DNA of 64,000 nt from Diplocloster modestus (GCF_019042245.1 NZ_JAHQCX010000006.1:1-64000); one strand, 5' to 3'; shown: positions 18,467-26,804, counted from the stretch's first letter. The notes: generated by a model not told the origin, from the letters alone. Translations and numbers: made by a program.

Positions 18467-18489
18467 AATTTGTACCCTGGGCACAAATT
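18467..18489. promoter_or_regulatory. 23-bp palindrome between Fic gene and glycerate kinase
   Basis: AATTTGT-ACCCTGGGC-ACAAATT is palindromic over 23 bp with one mismatched pair. It starts 9 nt beyond the Fic stop and lies about 110 nt upstream of the glycerate kinase ATG. A T7 run on the minus strand comes shortly after (18453-18459), so it could be a terminator for the Fic gene, an operator for glycerate kinase, or both. Confidence 0.4.
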
Positions 18490-18497
18490 ACAGCATC

Positions 18498-19409
18498 TTA
18501 TCCGTTCTCAGCATATTCACAAAAAGGAATTCTGAAGTAGTTTAAATACTTTTTAAACTGATCCTGTGCAGTCAGACATGTGTCTTTAAGATAGCCTTGC
18601 TCTGTATTCCATTCACGGAGTCCGCGATAGTAAAACATTTTCAAATTCTCATCAATAATAAATGGAACAACGTCATTTCTAAGACATTCTTTTAATAATA
18701 TCAGTCTTCCAACACGGCCATTACCGTCTTGAAAAGGATGTATACGTTCAAATTTTACATGAAAATCTAAAATTTCGTCCATTGATTTTTTTTTCGAAGA
18801 ATTATAACTTTTTAATAATTTTTGAATTTCGCCGTGCACTCGTTCCGGTTGTACTGTTTCTAATCCTCCAACTTCATTAGGCAACTTTTTATAGCCACCT
18901 ACTACAAACCAGTCTTTACGGCTGTCACTTGTTCCATTTTTCAACACAGCGTGAAGTTCTTTTATAAATCTCTCTGTCAACAAATAAGCAGCCTGGTCTA
19001 TTACCATATCAATACATCGAAAATGATTCGCCGTTTCCACAATGTCATCAACATTCAATATCTCATTTTCTACACCGATTGTATTGGTTTCATAAATATA
19101 ACGGGTCTGATCATGAGTCAGTCTGCTGCCCTCTATATGATTAGAGTTGTATGTTAATTCAATTTGTATTTTATGATAAATTCCGCCAGATACTTTTCCT
19201 GACTTCTCTTGCTTCAAAACCTCCAATAATGTCGTTGGGATATTCTGATGTTTTTTGAGACGTTTCGGCCGCACCGCAGTATCTGGAATATTCCATGTTT
19301 TACCCGACAAAAAAGCATCTGGAATTTGTCCCTGAAAACAATAGTTGCGTACTGTACGTTCCGATATGTTCCATCTCTTTGCCATTTCCGAAACCGATAT
19401 AAATTTCAC
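18498..19409 (-). CDS. Fic-family protein with N-terminal HTH (class II AMPylator-like)
   Basis: 303 aa from the GTG at 19409. An N-terminal helix-turn-helix (ISVSEMAKRWNISERTVRNYC) is followed by a Fic core with the full catalytic motif HPFQDGNGRVGR near residue 220. An inhibitory-helix motif SNHIEG occurs before the core, as in self-inhibited class II Fic proteins. The expected activity is AMP transfer from ATP to a target hydroxyl. GGAGGG lies 8 nt before the GTG, inside the alternative ATG start at 19424. No separate antitoxin gene is adjacent. Codon use is more AT-rich than the neighbours, suggesting horizontal gain. Confidence 0.88.
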   Translation of the reverse strand: MKFISVSEMAKRWNISERTVRNYCFQGQIPDAFLSGKTWNIPDTAVRPKRLKKHQNIPTTLLEVLKQEKSGKVSGGIYHKIQIELTYNSNHIEGSRLTHDQTRYIYETNTIGVENEILNVDDIVETANHFRCIDMVIDQAAYLLTERFIKELHAVLKNGTSDSRKDWFVVGGYKKLPNEVGGLETVQPERVHGEIQKLLKSYNSSKKKSMDEILDFHVKFERIHPFQDGNGRVGRLILLKECLRNDVVPFIIDENLKMFYYRGLREWNTEQGYLKDTCLTAQDQFKKYLNYFRIPFCEYAENG

Positions 19410-19430
19410 ATGCTTTCCCTCCATTAAATA

Positions 19431-19459
19431 ATTATATACTATTATCGGCAATATTTCAA
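19431..19459 (-). promoter_or_regulatory. Promoter of the Fic gene
   Basis: Minus strand TTGAAA, 17-nt spacer, TATAAT, about 22 nt upstream of the GTG start. The spacer carries TTGCCGATA, half of the 19443-19497 inverted repeat, so a protein bound there would block RNA polymerase. Confidence 0.75.
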
Positions 19460-19497
19460 TTCTTCATTCACCTTAAATTCTAGTGTTTTTGCCGATA
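19443..19497. promoter_or_regulatory. Split operator flanking the Fic promoter
   Basis: TATCGGCAA at 19443-19451 lies between the -10 and -35 boxes. Its exact inverse TTGCCGATA at 19489-19497 lies about 30 nt upstream of the -35. Centre spacing is 46 bp. This suggests autoregulation by the N-terminal HTH of the Fic protein (inference). Confidence 0.5.
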
Positions 19498-19507
19498 TAG
19501 GCATAAA

Positions 19508-20659
19508 TCACAAACTACTGCTCTCCAGATAACGGCACAGATACTTCAGGAATTCCCTCTCCCTGGTTTTCTGCACCGGATTCACGTTCAGCAGCTCCCT
19601 GATCTTATTCAGCCGGAACACCAATGTATTTTTATGTATAAACAAATCCTGGCTGCTCTTTACCAGATTATAGTCATTCCGGTCCAGCGCCCGGATAAGC
19701 TCGACCAGCGTCTCCTTTGTCTCCCCATCCAATGCCGTACAAAAGGCCTGAAACATTCCATGCAATTCCGTCGCCGGCACCAGGCTGCTGAAATAATCAT
19801 CCACAAAATCGTAAAAAAACAAAGTCTCACCGTTATCTGCCGGCCGGTCCTTCAACCATTGGCAATGCCGGAAACCCACCTGATATTGATCCAGACTGTT
19901 TTGAATGGAACCGACAAAATACCGGCAGAAAATCCCCTTCTTTTTCACATCATCTGAAAAAGACTCCACATACGTCCTGATCTCATCCCTGTATCTGCCG
20001 GGGACATTCTTCGCATCGCCCCCAACTGTCTTAAAAATCAAAACCATCCCTTCCCCGGGAATAAACGATATATCCTGGCTTCCATGATAAGGGCTCTGTT
20101 TGATCCCCGCCAGCAGCTGTTCCTCTATGCTATACAGCTCCGCCTCATTACCACCCTGTACGCCCGCAAGAATGGGTATCCTCACAACATGCCTCTTATA
20201 ATTCAGTCTCTTAGCCAGCTGATACAGCTCATCCCGGTCCCGGTAGCCGCCATACAGCAGAAATCCCATAAACTTCTCTTTCTCATTCCTGCGCCTGGCC
20301 ATATCATCCTTATAATGCTCATATTCCAGCATAGTCTCCACCGCCATCTTCATCACCAGCGCGATCGGCTTAATCTCCCGGGCCTTCCCTGTAATCCCGA
20401 TCACCCCGATCCGCTTCCGGTTCTCAACGATCGCGATATTTACCCCTTCCTTCACTCCCAGGAACCCGTCCTTTTCACTGACGCTGATCTCATCCCCCTC
20501 CCCCTGAAGGATCCGATAAGCGACCTCATGGAAGCTCCCCACTCTCTTCTCATCCTTACTGGCGATGATAATCCCCTTTTCATCCATAATATTCACATTA
20601 TAATCCGTATAATTCTGCACCCGCTCCATAAACTTCCCGGCCAGAACCTTATCCAACAT
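19508..20659 (-). CDS. CdaR-type sugar-diacid regulator
   Basis: 383 aa from the ATG at 20659 (GGAGG 7 nt ahead). An N-terminal sugar-diacid recognition domain (MLDKVLAGKFMERVQNYTDYNVNIMDEKG, IGVIGITGKAREIKPIALVMKMAVETML) and a C-terminal PucR-type HTH (VKSSQDLFIHKNTLVFRLNKIRELLNVNP) are clear. CdaR proteins activate glucarate, galactarate and glycerate genes. It sits upstream of a glycerate kinase and GarR/HprA-like genes in the same direction, which it likely controls. Confidence 0.9.
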   Translation of the reverse strand: MLDKVLAGKFMERVQNYTDYNVNIMDEKGIIIASKDEKRVGSFHEVAYRILQGEGDEISVSEKDGFLGVKEGVNIAIVENRKRIGVIGITGKAREIKPIALVMKMAVETMLEYEHYKDDMARRRNEKEKFMGFLLYGGYRDRDELYQLAKRLNYKRHVVRIPILAGVQGGNEAELYSIEEQLLAGIKQSPYHGSQDISFIPGEGMVLIFKTVGGDAKNVPGRYRDEIRTYVESFSDDVKKKGIFCRYFVGSIQNSLDQYQVGFRHCQWLKDRPADNGETLFFYDFVDDYFSSLVPATELHGMFQAFCTALDGETKETLVELIRALDRNDYNLVKSSQDLFIHKNTLVFRLNKIRELLNVNPVQKTREREFLKYLCRYLESSSL

Positions 20660-20860
20660 GTCATAACCTCCGTATCCCAATACAGAACTCTATCACGCAA
20701 ACTAAGCAATGCATAAAAAATAGTCAGCGAAGCTTTTTTGAACGCTATTATTTCTATTATAACCGAATCATCCTCCTACAACAATACTCATACCATCTCC
20801 CACATCCAATCTCCCCCATCATCAATCTATGTCTATGCAGATACACCTAGCCATAAAAAG

Positions 20861-21277
20861 GTTTTCCCAAAAGTATGGAGGGAGCCGGCTGTTATGGGGC
20901 TGGGGTGCAAGCGGCGCCCGGCTCTGACAGACGCCCCCTGGCCATGTGGGCGGAGTGCATCCACCTGTTCCGGCACATAGGGCGCCCGAGAGAAATCTTA
21001 ATGAAATCTGCCCCGGCTGTTATGGGCGGAATTCTGTTTTCCAAACAGAATTCCGGTGGCTTCTGAGCTGCGATTGCATCAAGCAATCGGAGCGAATAAG
21101 CCACGCACCCATAACAGCCGGGGCAGATTTCATTTAGATTTCACTCGGGATCAAGCCCTAAGTGCCGGAACAGGTGGATGCACTCCGCCCACATGGCCGG
21201 GGGGCGTCTGTCAGAGCCGGGCGCCGCTTGCACCCCAGCCCCATAACAGCCGGCTCCCTCCATACTTTTGGGAAAAC
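20861..21277. repeat. Giant palindrome A
   Basis: A 417-nt near-perfect inverted repeat starting 7 nt after the stop of the MacB-like permease. The outer about 116 nt of each arm differ at one position. The inner arm (TAGGGC...CCCGAG...AATGAAATCTGCCCCGG) is less perfect. The tip carries two small hairpins: GAATTCTGTTT/AAACAGAATTC, and one framed by TTCTGAGC (21061-21068) and GAGCGAATAAG (21090-21100), the motif shared with palindromes B, C and D. ORFs inside it are artefacts of the repeat. Confidence 0.9.
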
Positions 21278-21283
21278 ATCCCC

Positions 21284-22510
21284 TTATTCCCTGCGCAGAG
21301 CCTCAATCGGGCTCAACTTCGCCGCCTTCTTAGCCGGATAAATCCCAAAGAACAATCCGACCGCAGTAGAGAACAGCGTCGCCACAATAACCGTTCCAAA
21401 GCTGGTCTTCGGAGCAATCGTCCCGCCGGAAAGCATTCCGATCAGCGCCGCCCCGCCTATTCCGACCAGGATTCCTATAATACCGCCGATCACCGTGATA
21501 ATCGAGGATTCGGCCAGGAACTGAAGCATGATCGATCCCGTTCTGGCGCCCAGCGCCTTTCGGATACCAATCTCCCTGGTACGCTCGGTTACGGATACCA
21601 GCATGATATTCATTACTCCGATACCGCCCACCAGCAGTGATATGGCGGCGACCAGAGCGATAAAGGTCGTGATCATATCCAGCATACTGTTGATCTGTGC
21701 CATCTGGTCGTTAAAATCCTGCATCATGTACGCGCCTTTTCCCGCGTTCTGATGTCTGGCCTCCAGCATCCGGATGGCTTCATCGGCAACAGCGGACGAG
21801 TATTTGTTCCCCTCTGTTACGATGTAGATGCTGTAGAATCCGGTATCCTCCGGATAGTAATCAAATGCCGACATGGCTGTGTACGGCATCTCTATACTCA
21901 TGGGCATTCCATCATAGGTATAGGTTACAAATGTTCCGTTTTCCACTTTTTTCACACCTACGATAGTCACTTCTTTGGTAATATTCCAAAGCGTAACTTC
22001 CATCGTCATGCCGATTACGTCATCGGTACCGTACATAGCGATGGCATCTGTCTGGCTGATGACGCCTACCAGTCTGCCGTCTTCAAAGTCTTCCTCGGTA
22101 AAATAATGCCCCCGGGCAAGTTCCTGATTCATGACATATTGATAATCCGCGGTCCCTGCTGTAATCTGTAAGTCGAAATTTCCTTTTCCAGTCAGAACGC
22201 TTCCGTAGAAACCTTCCGTAGGGGACACCCCTTTTACATGGGCAATCTTGCTTTTGATCGCGTCGATATCCTCCTGCGTGATATAACTGCTTCCGCCCTC
22301 CGCGTTTTCATTTACATAGATATATACCTGGCCTCCGGCGATGGCGTTCAGTTCATCGCTGAACTGGCTCTTCACGCCGGTACCGATCGACATGATCGCG
22401 ATAACCGAGGCGATACCGATAATGATTCCCAGCATGGTCAGAAAGGAACGTCCCTTATTGGATCGGATATTATCTATGGCCATCTTGAGATATTCTAATA
22501 GTTGTGCCAT
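21284..22510 (-). CDS. ABC transporter permease, MacB/YknZ-like
   Basis: 408 aa with one N-terminal helix (SFLTMLGIIIGIASVIAIMSIGTGV), a large extracellular MacB-type core and a C-terminal FtsX domain of three helices (AAISLLVGGIGVMNIMLVSVTERTREIGIRKALG). The last gene of an ATPase-adaptor-permease operon, as in Bacillus YknXYZ. Such Gram-positive systems export peptides or amphiphiles and aid resistance to antimicrobial peptides. Confidence 0.92.
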   Translation of the reverse strand: MAQLLEYLKMAIDNIRSNKGRSFLTMLGIIIGIASVIAIMSIGTGVKSQFSDELNAIAGGQVYIYVNENAEGGSSYITQEDIDAIKSKIAHVKGVSPTEGFYGSVLTGKGNFDLQITAGTADYQYVMNQELARGHYFTEEDFEDGRLVGVISQTDAIAMYGTDDVIGMTMEVTLWNITKEVTIVGVKKVENGTFVTYTYDGMPMSIEMPYTAMSAFDYYPEDTGFYSIYIVTEGNKYSSAVADEAIRMLEARHQNAGKGAYMMQDFNDQMAQINSMLDMITTFIALVAAISLLVGGIGVMNIMLVSVTERTREIGIRKALGARTGSIMLQFLAESSIITVIGGIIGILVGIGGAALIGMLSGGTIAPKTSFGTVIVATLFSTAVGLFFGIYPAKKAAKLSPIEALRRE

Positions 22511-22529
22511 ATCTTACTGCTCCTTCCTG

Positions 22530-24104
22530 TTACTCCTGTACGGCTCCTGCTGCATCATCCTGAGCCGCATCCGTCTCTGCTCCGGCTGCGCCTGCCGCAC
22601 CCGCGTTCACATCTACCGGATTTACCTGCATGCCTTCCTGCATGTTGACAGTCACACTGGTGATGACCTGGTCTCCCTCGTTGATTCCTTCTTTTACTTC
22701 GATATATTCATCGGAAGAAATGCCGGTGGTCACCATTCTCTTGGCTATTTTCCCATCCACTACCACGTAGCAGAAAGTTCCGTCCGTCCCTGTGTTGATC
22801 GCTTCAGAGGGAACCAGTACAACATTTTCTGCACGATCGCCCTGAATGGACACCTTGGCCTCTACACCTAAATAAATATTTTCATCCGGATTGTCAAATT
22901 TAACTTCCGCTGCCACTACCGGGGTTCCCTTTTCATTGACGGAAGCCATCCGGTTGATTCTGGTCACTTCTCCGGTGTATTCTTTTCCCACCATAGTGAT
23001 GATCGCTTTCTGGCCTACCGCGATCTTTTCCAGATCGTATTTGGATACTTTGATTTCCAAAACCACATCCTTGTTACTGGATACCGTGAACAGTTCACCG
23101 CCCTGTGTAGTCGGTCCGCCCTGTTGTGCGCTGACCTTGGTCACCACACCTGAGAAGTCTGCGGAGATTCCCTCACGCCCTTTTTCCAGTAATTCTTCCA
23201 CACTCAGACCGCTTAACTTGGTCAATTCATTATTTGCTTTTAACTGGGCCGACGCGTTCCCGGTCAGGATGGAAGCCTCAGCTTGAGATTTCTGAGCCTC
23301 GTACTCGGATTTTTTCGCCTGTAATTCAGCCAGTTCAGAATTCGCGCTTTCCAGACGTGCCTGCAGTTTTGCATCAGCGGTGTATGTAGGCATATCGCTG
23401 GCCGGAGACTGCGTAGGCGTCGGGGTGGCCGGAACCGGTGTTGCATTCGGATCAGCAGGATCCGGCGTAGCTGTCGGTACCGGTGTGCTCTGAGGCGCCT
23501 GCTGCTGTTCATTTTTCCAATCCTCCAGCTCCTGCTGGAATTCAATCGCATCCGCGTTCATCGCATCCTGAATACGGGTGATCTCATCTTTCTTTTCCCG
23601 GATCTGCTGATTCAGAGTATCCAGGTTTGATTTCGCGTCGTTTAAGTCGGCGCTGCCTTCCCGGCTCTTCTGCACGGAATCCTGATAACCGTACTGGCTG
23701 GCGGCCTGCTGAAGTTCTGCCTCTTTATTTTTGTCTTCCAGATCCGTCAGATCGAATACGACCAGCTTATCGCCTTCTGATACGGGATCTCCTTCTCTTA
23801 CATTTAACTCCTGAATTGTGGCGTTTACCGGCGAGAAATAGGTCTTGACCTCCTCGCTCTTAACGATGCCGCTGGTATCCAGTGCTGTCTGAACATTTCC
23901 CTTTATCGCGGCCGCTACATTTACCGATGGATAAACTGGTTTCTGAAATAACTTCGGCACAACAAACAGCACCAATAAGGCGAGAACTACCCCCAGTGCG
24001 ATGAGTATCCTTACCAGATGTTTATGTTTTTTACGGGGTTTCTGTGCTATCGGCGCTGCCGCGTTCTGTGCAGGTGCCCCTTCTGCTTTATTCTGCTTTT
24101 TCAT
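22530..24104 (-). CDS. Membrane-fusion (HlyD/YknX-like) efflux adaptor
   Basis: 524 aa from the ATG at 24104. A single N-terminal helix (LVRILIALGVVLALLVLFVVPKLF) follows an Ala/Lys-rich cytosolic tail; then a lipoyl half-motif, a long coiled coil, the second lipoyl half and beta-barrel domains. The coiled coil is interrupted at about residues 202-240 by a Thr/Pro-rich stretch (STPVPTATPDPADPNATPVP and on), exactly where the hairpin should turn. The start overlaps the ATPase gene by 17 nt. Confidence 0.9.
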   Translation of the reverse strand: MKKQNKAEGAPAQNAAAPIAQKPRKKHKHLVRILIALGVVLALLVLFVVPKLFQKPVYPSVNVAAAIKGNVQTALDTSGIVKSEEVKTYFSPVNATIQELNVREGDPVSEGDKLVVFDLTDLEDKNKEAELQQAASQYGYQDSVQKSREGSADLNDAKSNLDTLNQQIREKKDEITRIQDAMNADAIEFQQELEDWKNEQQQAPQSTPVPTATPDPADPNATPVPATPTPTQSPASDMPTYTADAKLQARLESANSELAELQAKKSEYEAQKSQAEASILTGNASAQLKANNELTKLSGLSVEELLEKGREGISADFSGVVTKVSAQQGGPTTQGGELFTVSSNKDVVLEIKVSKYDLEKIAVGQKAIITMVGKEYTGEVTRINRMASVNEKGTPVVAAEVKFDNPDENIYLGVEAKVSIQGDRAENVVLVPSEAINTGTDGTFCYVVVDGKIAKRMVTTGISSDEYIEVKEGINEGDQVITSVTVNMQEGMQVNPVDVNAGAAGAAGAETDAAQDDAAGAVQE

Positions 24105-24807
24105 TTTCCACACACTCCTCACTCTTGTTGAAATAATCAGCTTCGACATAACCGTCTTTGATCCGGATTACCCGCTTTACCTGCGCGGCAATGTCGTTAT
24201 CATGTGTAATCAATATAACCGTTCTGCCCGTCCGGTGCAGCTCCTTTAACATTTTCAAAATGTCGGCGCTGGACTTGGAGTCCAGATTACCGGTCGGTTC
24301 ATCGGCCAGTATCACTGGGGGTTTCGCCGCCACTGCCCGGGCGATGGCCACTCTCTGCTGCTGCCCGCCGGACATCTGGGATGGCTTGTGATCCATCCGA
24401 TGGGTCAGCCCCACCAGGTTCAATGCTTCCACCGCCAGTTCATGCCGCTGTCTTTTTCCAATCCCCCGGTATATTAAAGGCAGCTCCACATTTTCAATGG
24501 CAGTCAGATTAGCAATCAAATTGAATCCCTGGAAAATGAAACCGATCTCACGGTTTCGGATATCCGATAATTCATTATCCGACAGTCCCGAAACATCCTG
24601 GCCATTCAGATAATATAGGCCGGATGACGGTACATCCAGACATCCCAGCATATTCATCAAGGTGGATTTACCGGAACCGGAGTGTCCGATAATCGCCACG
24701 AATTCTCCCCGATCAATCTCCAGGCTGACATGGTCCAGAGCTCGCACTTCATTTTCGCCCGGATTATAAATCTTGCTAAGATCCTGCACTTGAATGAGCA
24801 TATCCAT
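24088..24807 (-). CDS. ABC transporter ATP-binding protein, MacB/YknY-like
   Basis: 239 aa LolD/MacB-type ATPase. Walker [10 protein letters not shown], signature [14 protein letters not shown], Walker [10 protein letters not shown] and the H-loop ITHD are intact. First gene of the efflux operon, so it energises the permease at 21284-22510. The second ATG 6 nt downstream is an equally possible start. Confidence 0.95.
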   Translation of the reverse strand: MDMLIQVQDLSKIYNPGENEVRALDHVSLEIDRGEFVAIIGHSGSGKSTLMNMLGCLDVPSSGLYYLNGQDVSGLSDNELSDIRNREIGFIFQGFNLIANLTAIENVELPLIYRGIGKRQRHELAVEALNLVGLTHRMDHKPSQMSGGQQQRVAIARAVAAKPPVILADEPTGNLDSKSSADILKMLKELHRTGRTVILITHDNDIAAQVKRVIRIKDGYVEADYFNKSEECVENEKAE

Positions 24808-24833
24808 GTTCCCTTCACTTCTTTCTAGTTTTT

Positions 24834-24878
24834 GTATTACTTGATTAATACAATAATACGAACCACTTATTTTGTCAA
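24834..24878 (-). promoter_or_regulatory. Promoter and operator of the efflux operon
   Basis: Minus strand TTGACA (24873-24878), 17-nt spacer, TATTGT (24850-24855). Immediately downstream, overlapping the start region, is GTATTA-ATCAAG-TAATAC (24834-24851), a perfect 6-bp inverted repeat of the kind bound by YtrA-type GntR or MarR repressors. No such regulator gene is adjacent. Confidence 0.6.
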
Positions 24879-24961
24879 CATATTTTTTCCATCTGTGAGT
24901 ATAGCAGGGGTTTCTTCATTTTTTGTGGTGGAAATTCAAAAGTTTTTCTTAAGAAGACTAG

Positions 24962-25022
24962 GGCGTTTGGCGTGCGCAGCCATCCGCCTGCGGCGAGCCG
25001 CGTAACTGGAATAAGAAACGCC
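24962..25022 (-). repeat. Repeat-containing hairpin after the thioesterase gene
   Basis: GGCGTTT and AAACGCC close a 61-nt imperfect hairpin holding TCCGCCTGCGGCGAGCCGCG (24983-25002). The same 20-mer with one change occurs at 26309-26328. It shares the AAACGCC arm with the terminator hairpin at 25019-25044, so only one can form at a time. Confidence 0.5.
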
Positions 25023-25044
25023 ATCAGAATCCTTCCTGATGGCG
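25019..25044 (-). terminator. Terminator overlapping the thioesterase stop codon
   Basis: CGCCATCAG/CTGATGGCG is a perfect 9-bp stem with an 8-nt loop, followed on the minus strand by TTTCTTATT. The stop codon TGA is inside the second arm. Confidence 0.6.
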
Positions 25045-25494
25045 TAATCTGCGCAGCTCATATCTGCGTTTTCCACTTTCCCACTCTATTCTGTCCATTT
25101 CGGTTTCCAGTCTGAGACCGGGCACTTCCTGCGCATTTCCCTGTTCGTCGATGGCTACCATCACCACATACGCAGTATTGATCAGACGTCTGGTGCCATC
25201 CAGCGCTTCCACATAAGTATCTACACGGATCTCCATGGAGGTCCGTCCTACATAGGTAACTTTTCCTATCAATACGATCGTCTGGTTTTTATATGCAGCG
25301 TGTTTGAATGTCAAATGATCAATCGCCGCCGTCGTGATCTCCATTCCACAGTGTCTCCTGGACACGATACCCGCCATCTCATCAATCCACTGCATGAGCA
25401 TTCCACCAAACAGCCTTCCATAACCATTGATATGTTTCGGCAATAATACATATGCCTGTTCTGTCTTGGAATCATCTACTCTCTTCGTAATCAT
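25024..25494 (-). CDS. Acyl-CoA thioesterase (YkhA-like hotdog protein)
   Basis: 156 aa single hotdog domain. YVLLPKHINGYGRLFGGMLMQWIDEMAGIVSRRHCG is the family active-site helix region, followed by TAAIDHLTFKHAAY and TYVEALDGTRRLINTAYVVMVAID. Hydrolyses acyl-CoA thioesters in the cytosol; the chain-length preference cannot be read. Monocistronic, ended by an overlapping terminator. Confidence 0.9.
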   Translation of the reverse strand: MITKRVDDSKTEQAYVLLPKHINGYGRLFGGMLMQWIDEMAGIVSRRHCGMEITTAAIDHLTFKHAAYKNQTIVLIGKVTYVGRTSMEIRVDTYVEALDGTRRLINTAYVVMVAIDEQGNAQEVPGLRLETEMDRIEWESGKRRYELRRLRHQEGF

Positions 25495-25588
25495 GGTGTT
25501 TGCCCTCGCTTTCTATCTTCTGATTATAGACTTGCCGGGCAGGGTTGTAAATATGTAATTGATTGGGATTGAAAGGAACGTTCCTGGC

Positions 25589-26218
25589 TCAGCGGCTTCC
25601 TCTATGAAGGATAGGACTGATATATTTGTAGAGAAGGAAGGTAATCAGGGAGACCACGACTCCTTTCAGGATGTTAAAGGGGGCTACCATCAGGATTACG
25701 AAGGTGGGCAGGCTTTTGACGACCGGGTTGATCGCAGATCCCATCTCAATGATGGAGGTTAATGGCCAGCCAAATGCGGAAGCATAAGCAGGGAGCAGGA
25801 CGTAGGCATTGAGGAAACAGCCCAGTATCGTCATGGTCACAGTGCCTGCTGCCATACCGATAATGGCCGTCTTTCTGGATTTGCGGTGCTTGTAGATCAT
25901 ACCGGCGGGCAGGATGAAGGCACAGCCGATCAGGAAGTTGGCGGCTTCGCCGACTCCGGCTGTTATGGTTCCGTTTATGACCAGATTCAAGAGTATCTTG
26001 ACCAATTCGATGAGGACTCCCGCTATAGGGCCCATAGCGAAACAGCCGATGAGGACCGGGACCTCGCTGAAGTCCAGTTCATAGAAGCTGGGGGCCATAA
26101 AGGGCAGTGGAATTTCAAATAGCATTAGTACGGTGGCGATGGCTGACAGCATGCCGATCTGGACGATGGTGCGGATGTTTACTTTACTTTTTTTGATGAC
26201 GCCTACGTTTGTGCTCAT
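25589..26218 (-). CDS. ribU: Riboflavin ECF transporter S component RibU
   Basis: 209 aa membrane protein with about six helices. The ATG at 26218 has AAGGAG ahead; the frame runs 44 codons further up through leader repeats and is rejected there. QIGMLSAIATVLMLFEIPLPFMAPSFYELDFSEVPVLIGCFAMGPIAGVLIELVKILL is the RibU signature (FxxGPxxGxxxxxxKxxL). An FMN riboswitch lies upstream on the same strand, which fixes riboflavin as the ligand. It needs a shared EcfA/A'/T module encoded elsewhere. Confidence 0.95.
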   Translation of the reverse strand: MSTNVGVIKKSKVNIRTIVQIGMLSAIATVLMLFEIPLPFMAPSFYELDFSEVPVLIGCFAMGPIAGVLIELVKILLNLVINGTITAGVGEAANFLIGCAFILPAGMIYKHRKSRKTAIIGMAAGTVTMTILGCFLNAYVLLPAYASAFGWPLTSIIEMGSAINPVVKSLPTFVILMVAPFNILKGVVVSLITFLLYKYISPILHRGSR

Positions 26219-26279
26219 GTTTGCACTCTCCTTATAATGTTTTGATGATGGTTTGGGTGTATAAGGAGCTCTTCCCATG

Positions 26280-26413
26280 AATGAAAAAGAGTTTCGCTTG
26301 CGAAACTCTCCGCCTGCGGCGGGCCGCGCAAGCGGCATCTTCCTTTCCACCGCAGTGCGATCCCCGCGGAGCGTTTTTTATTTCATAGGAGCACTTTCCT
26401 ATGAAATAAAAAA
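26280..26413. repeat. Repeat-derived insert between riboswitch and ribU
   Basis: Holds the 20-mer TCCGCCTGCGGCGGGCCGCG (26309-26328), also seen at 24983-25002, and a perfect hairpin whose 17-nt arms begin TTTTTTATTTCATAGGA (26374-26413). The riboswitch terminator should normally lie close to the gene, so this looks like inserted mobile-repeat material. Confidence 0.5.
26288..26309 (-). terminator. Second terminator-like hairpin in the ribU leader
   Basis: AGAGTTTCGC/GCGAAACTCT is a perfect 10-bp stem with a 2-nt loop, followed by TTTTTC on the minus strand, 70 nt before the ribU ATG. It belongs to a repeat-rich insert (26280-26413) and would reduce ribU expression unless it is inefficient. 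Confidence 0.5.
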
Positions 26414-26439
26414 ATAGCCCTGAATGTGATATTCAGGGC
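26407..26439 (-). terminator. Expression-platform terminator of the FMN riboswitch
   Basis: GCCCTGAAT/ATTCAGGGC is a perfect 9-bp stem with a 5-nt loop, followed on the minus strand by TATTTTTTTA. It lies about 70 nt after the aptamer and is the expected ligand-induced terminator. Confidence 0.8.
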
Positions 26440-26506
26440 ATTGTAATTAGACTTATGTACGGATCTGTGCTGGTCCCATCACGAATCAGCAACGGTTTCC
26501 GTATCT

Positions 26507-26664
26507 CTCTTCTTTCATCCAGACTTTACTGTCGGTCCTGGAATTGATGCATTTCTTTTGGAAATTACACTCACCAGATCAGCCGCCTTGCAGCGGGTCG
26601 CGGACTTTACCGCCGGTCGGGAATTCTTCCATCCATGGAAGTCACCCTGCCCCGAAGAATCTCC
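26507..26664 (-). ncRNA. FMN riboswitch (RFN element)
   Basis: The minus strand carries all conserved RFN blocks in order: TTCTTCGGGGCAGGGTGA, CCCGACCGGCGGTAAAGTCC, GCTGATCTGGTGAG, CCAGGACCGACAGTAAAGTC, and GGATGAAAGAAGA closing helix P1. It binds FMN and turns off the downstream gene, here ribU, through the terminator at 26407-26439. Confidence 0.97.
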
Positions 26665-26735
26665 TTATGCAGTTCACTGTTATCATACTGCGGCTGGAAG
26701 CACTTGTCAAGATTCACTTGAATCGTCCAGTATCA

Positions 26736-26804
26736 GGGGACAGGCCCCTTTCTCTACGCAGTTGCTTGAGAGACCGACTTTCCTGCCAAAAGATGCCAGT
26801 CCCC
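26736..26804. repeat. Single REP-like unit
   Basis: 69 nt with GGGGACAGGCCCC at one end and GCCAGTCCCC at the other, the same ends and order as one arm of the 6085-6261 pair; the interior differs. It lies just downstream of the tex stop, 15 nt away. Confidence 0.65.

Noticed and set aside
20738-21640. Small ORFs inside and beside palindrome A
   Set aside because: They read through repeat arms, mirror each other, and have no ribosome binding sites.
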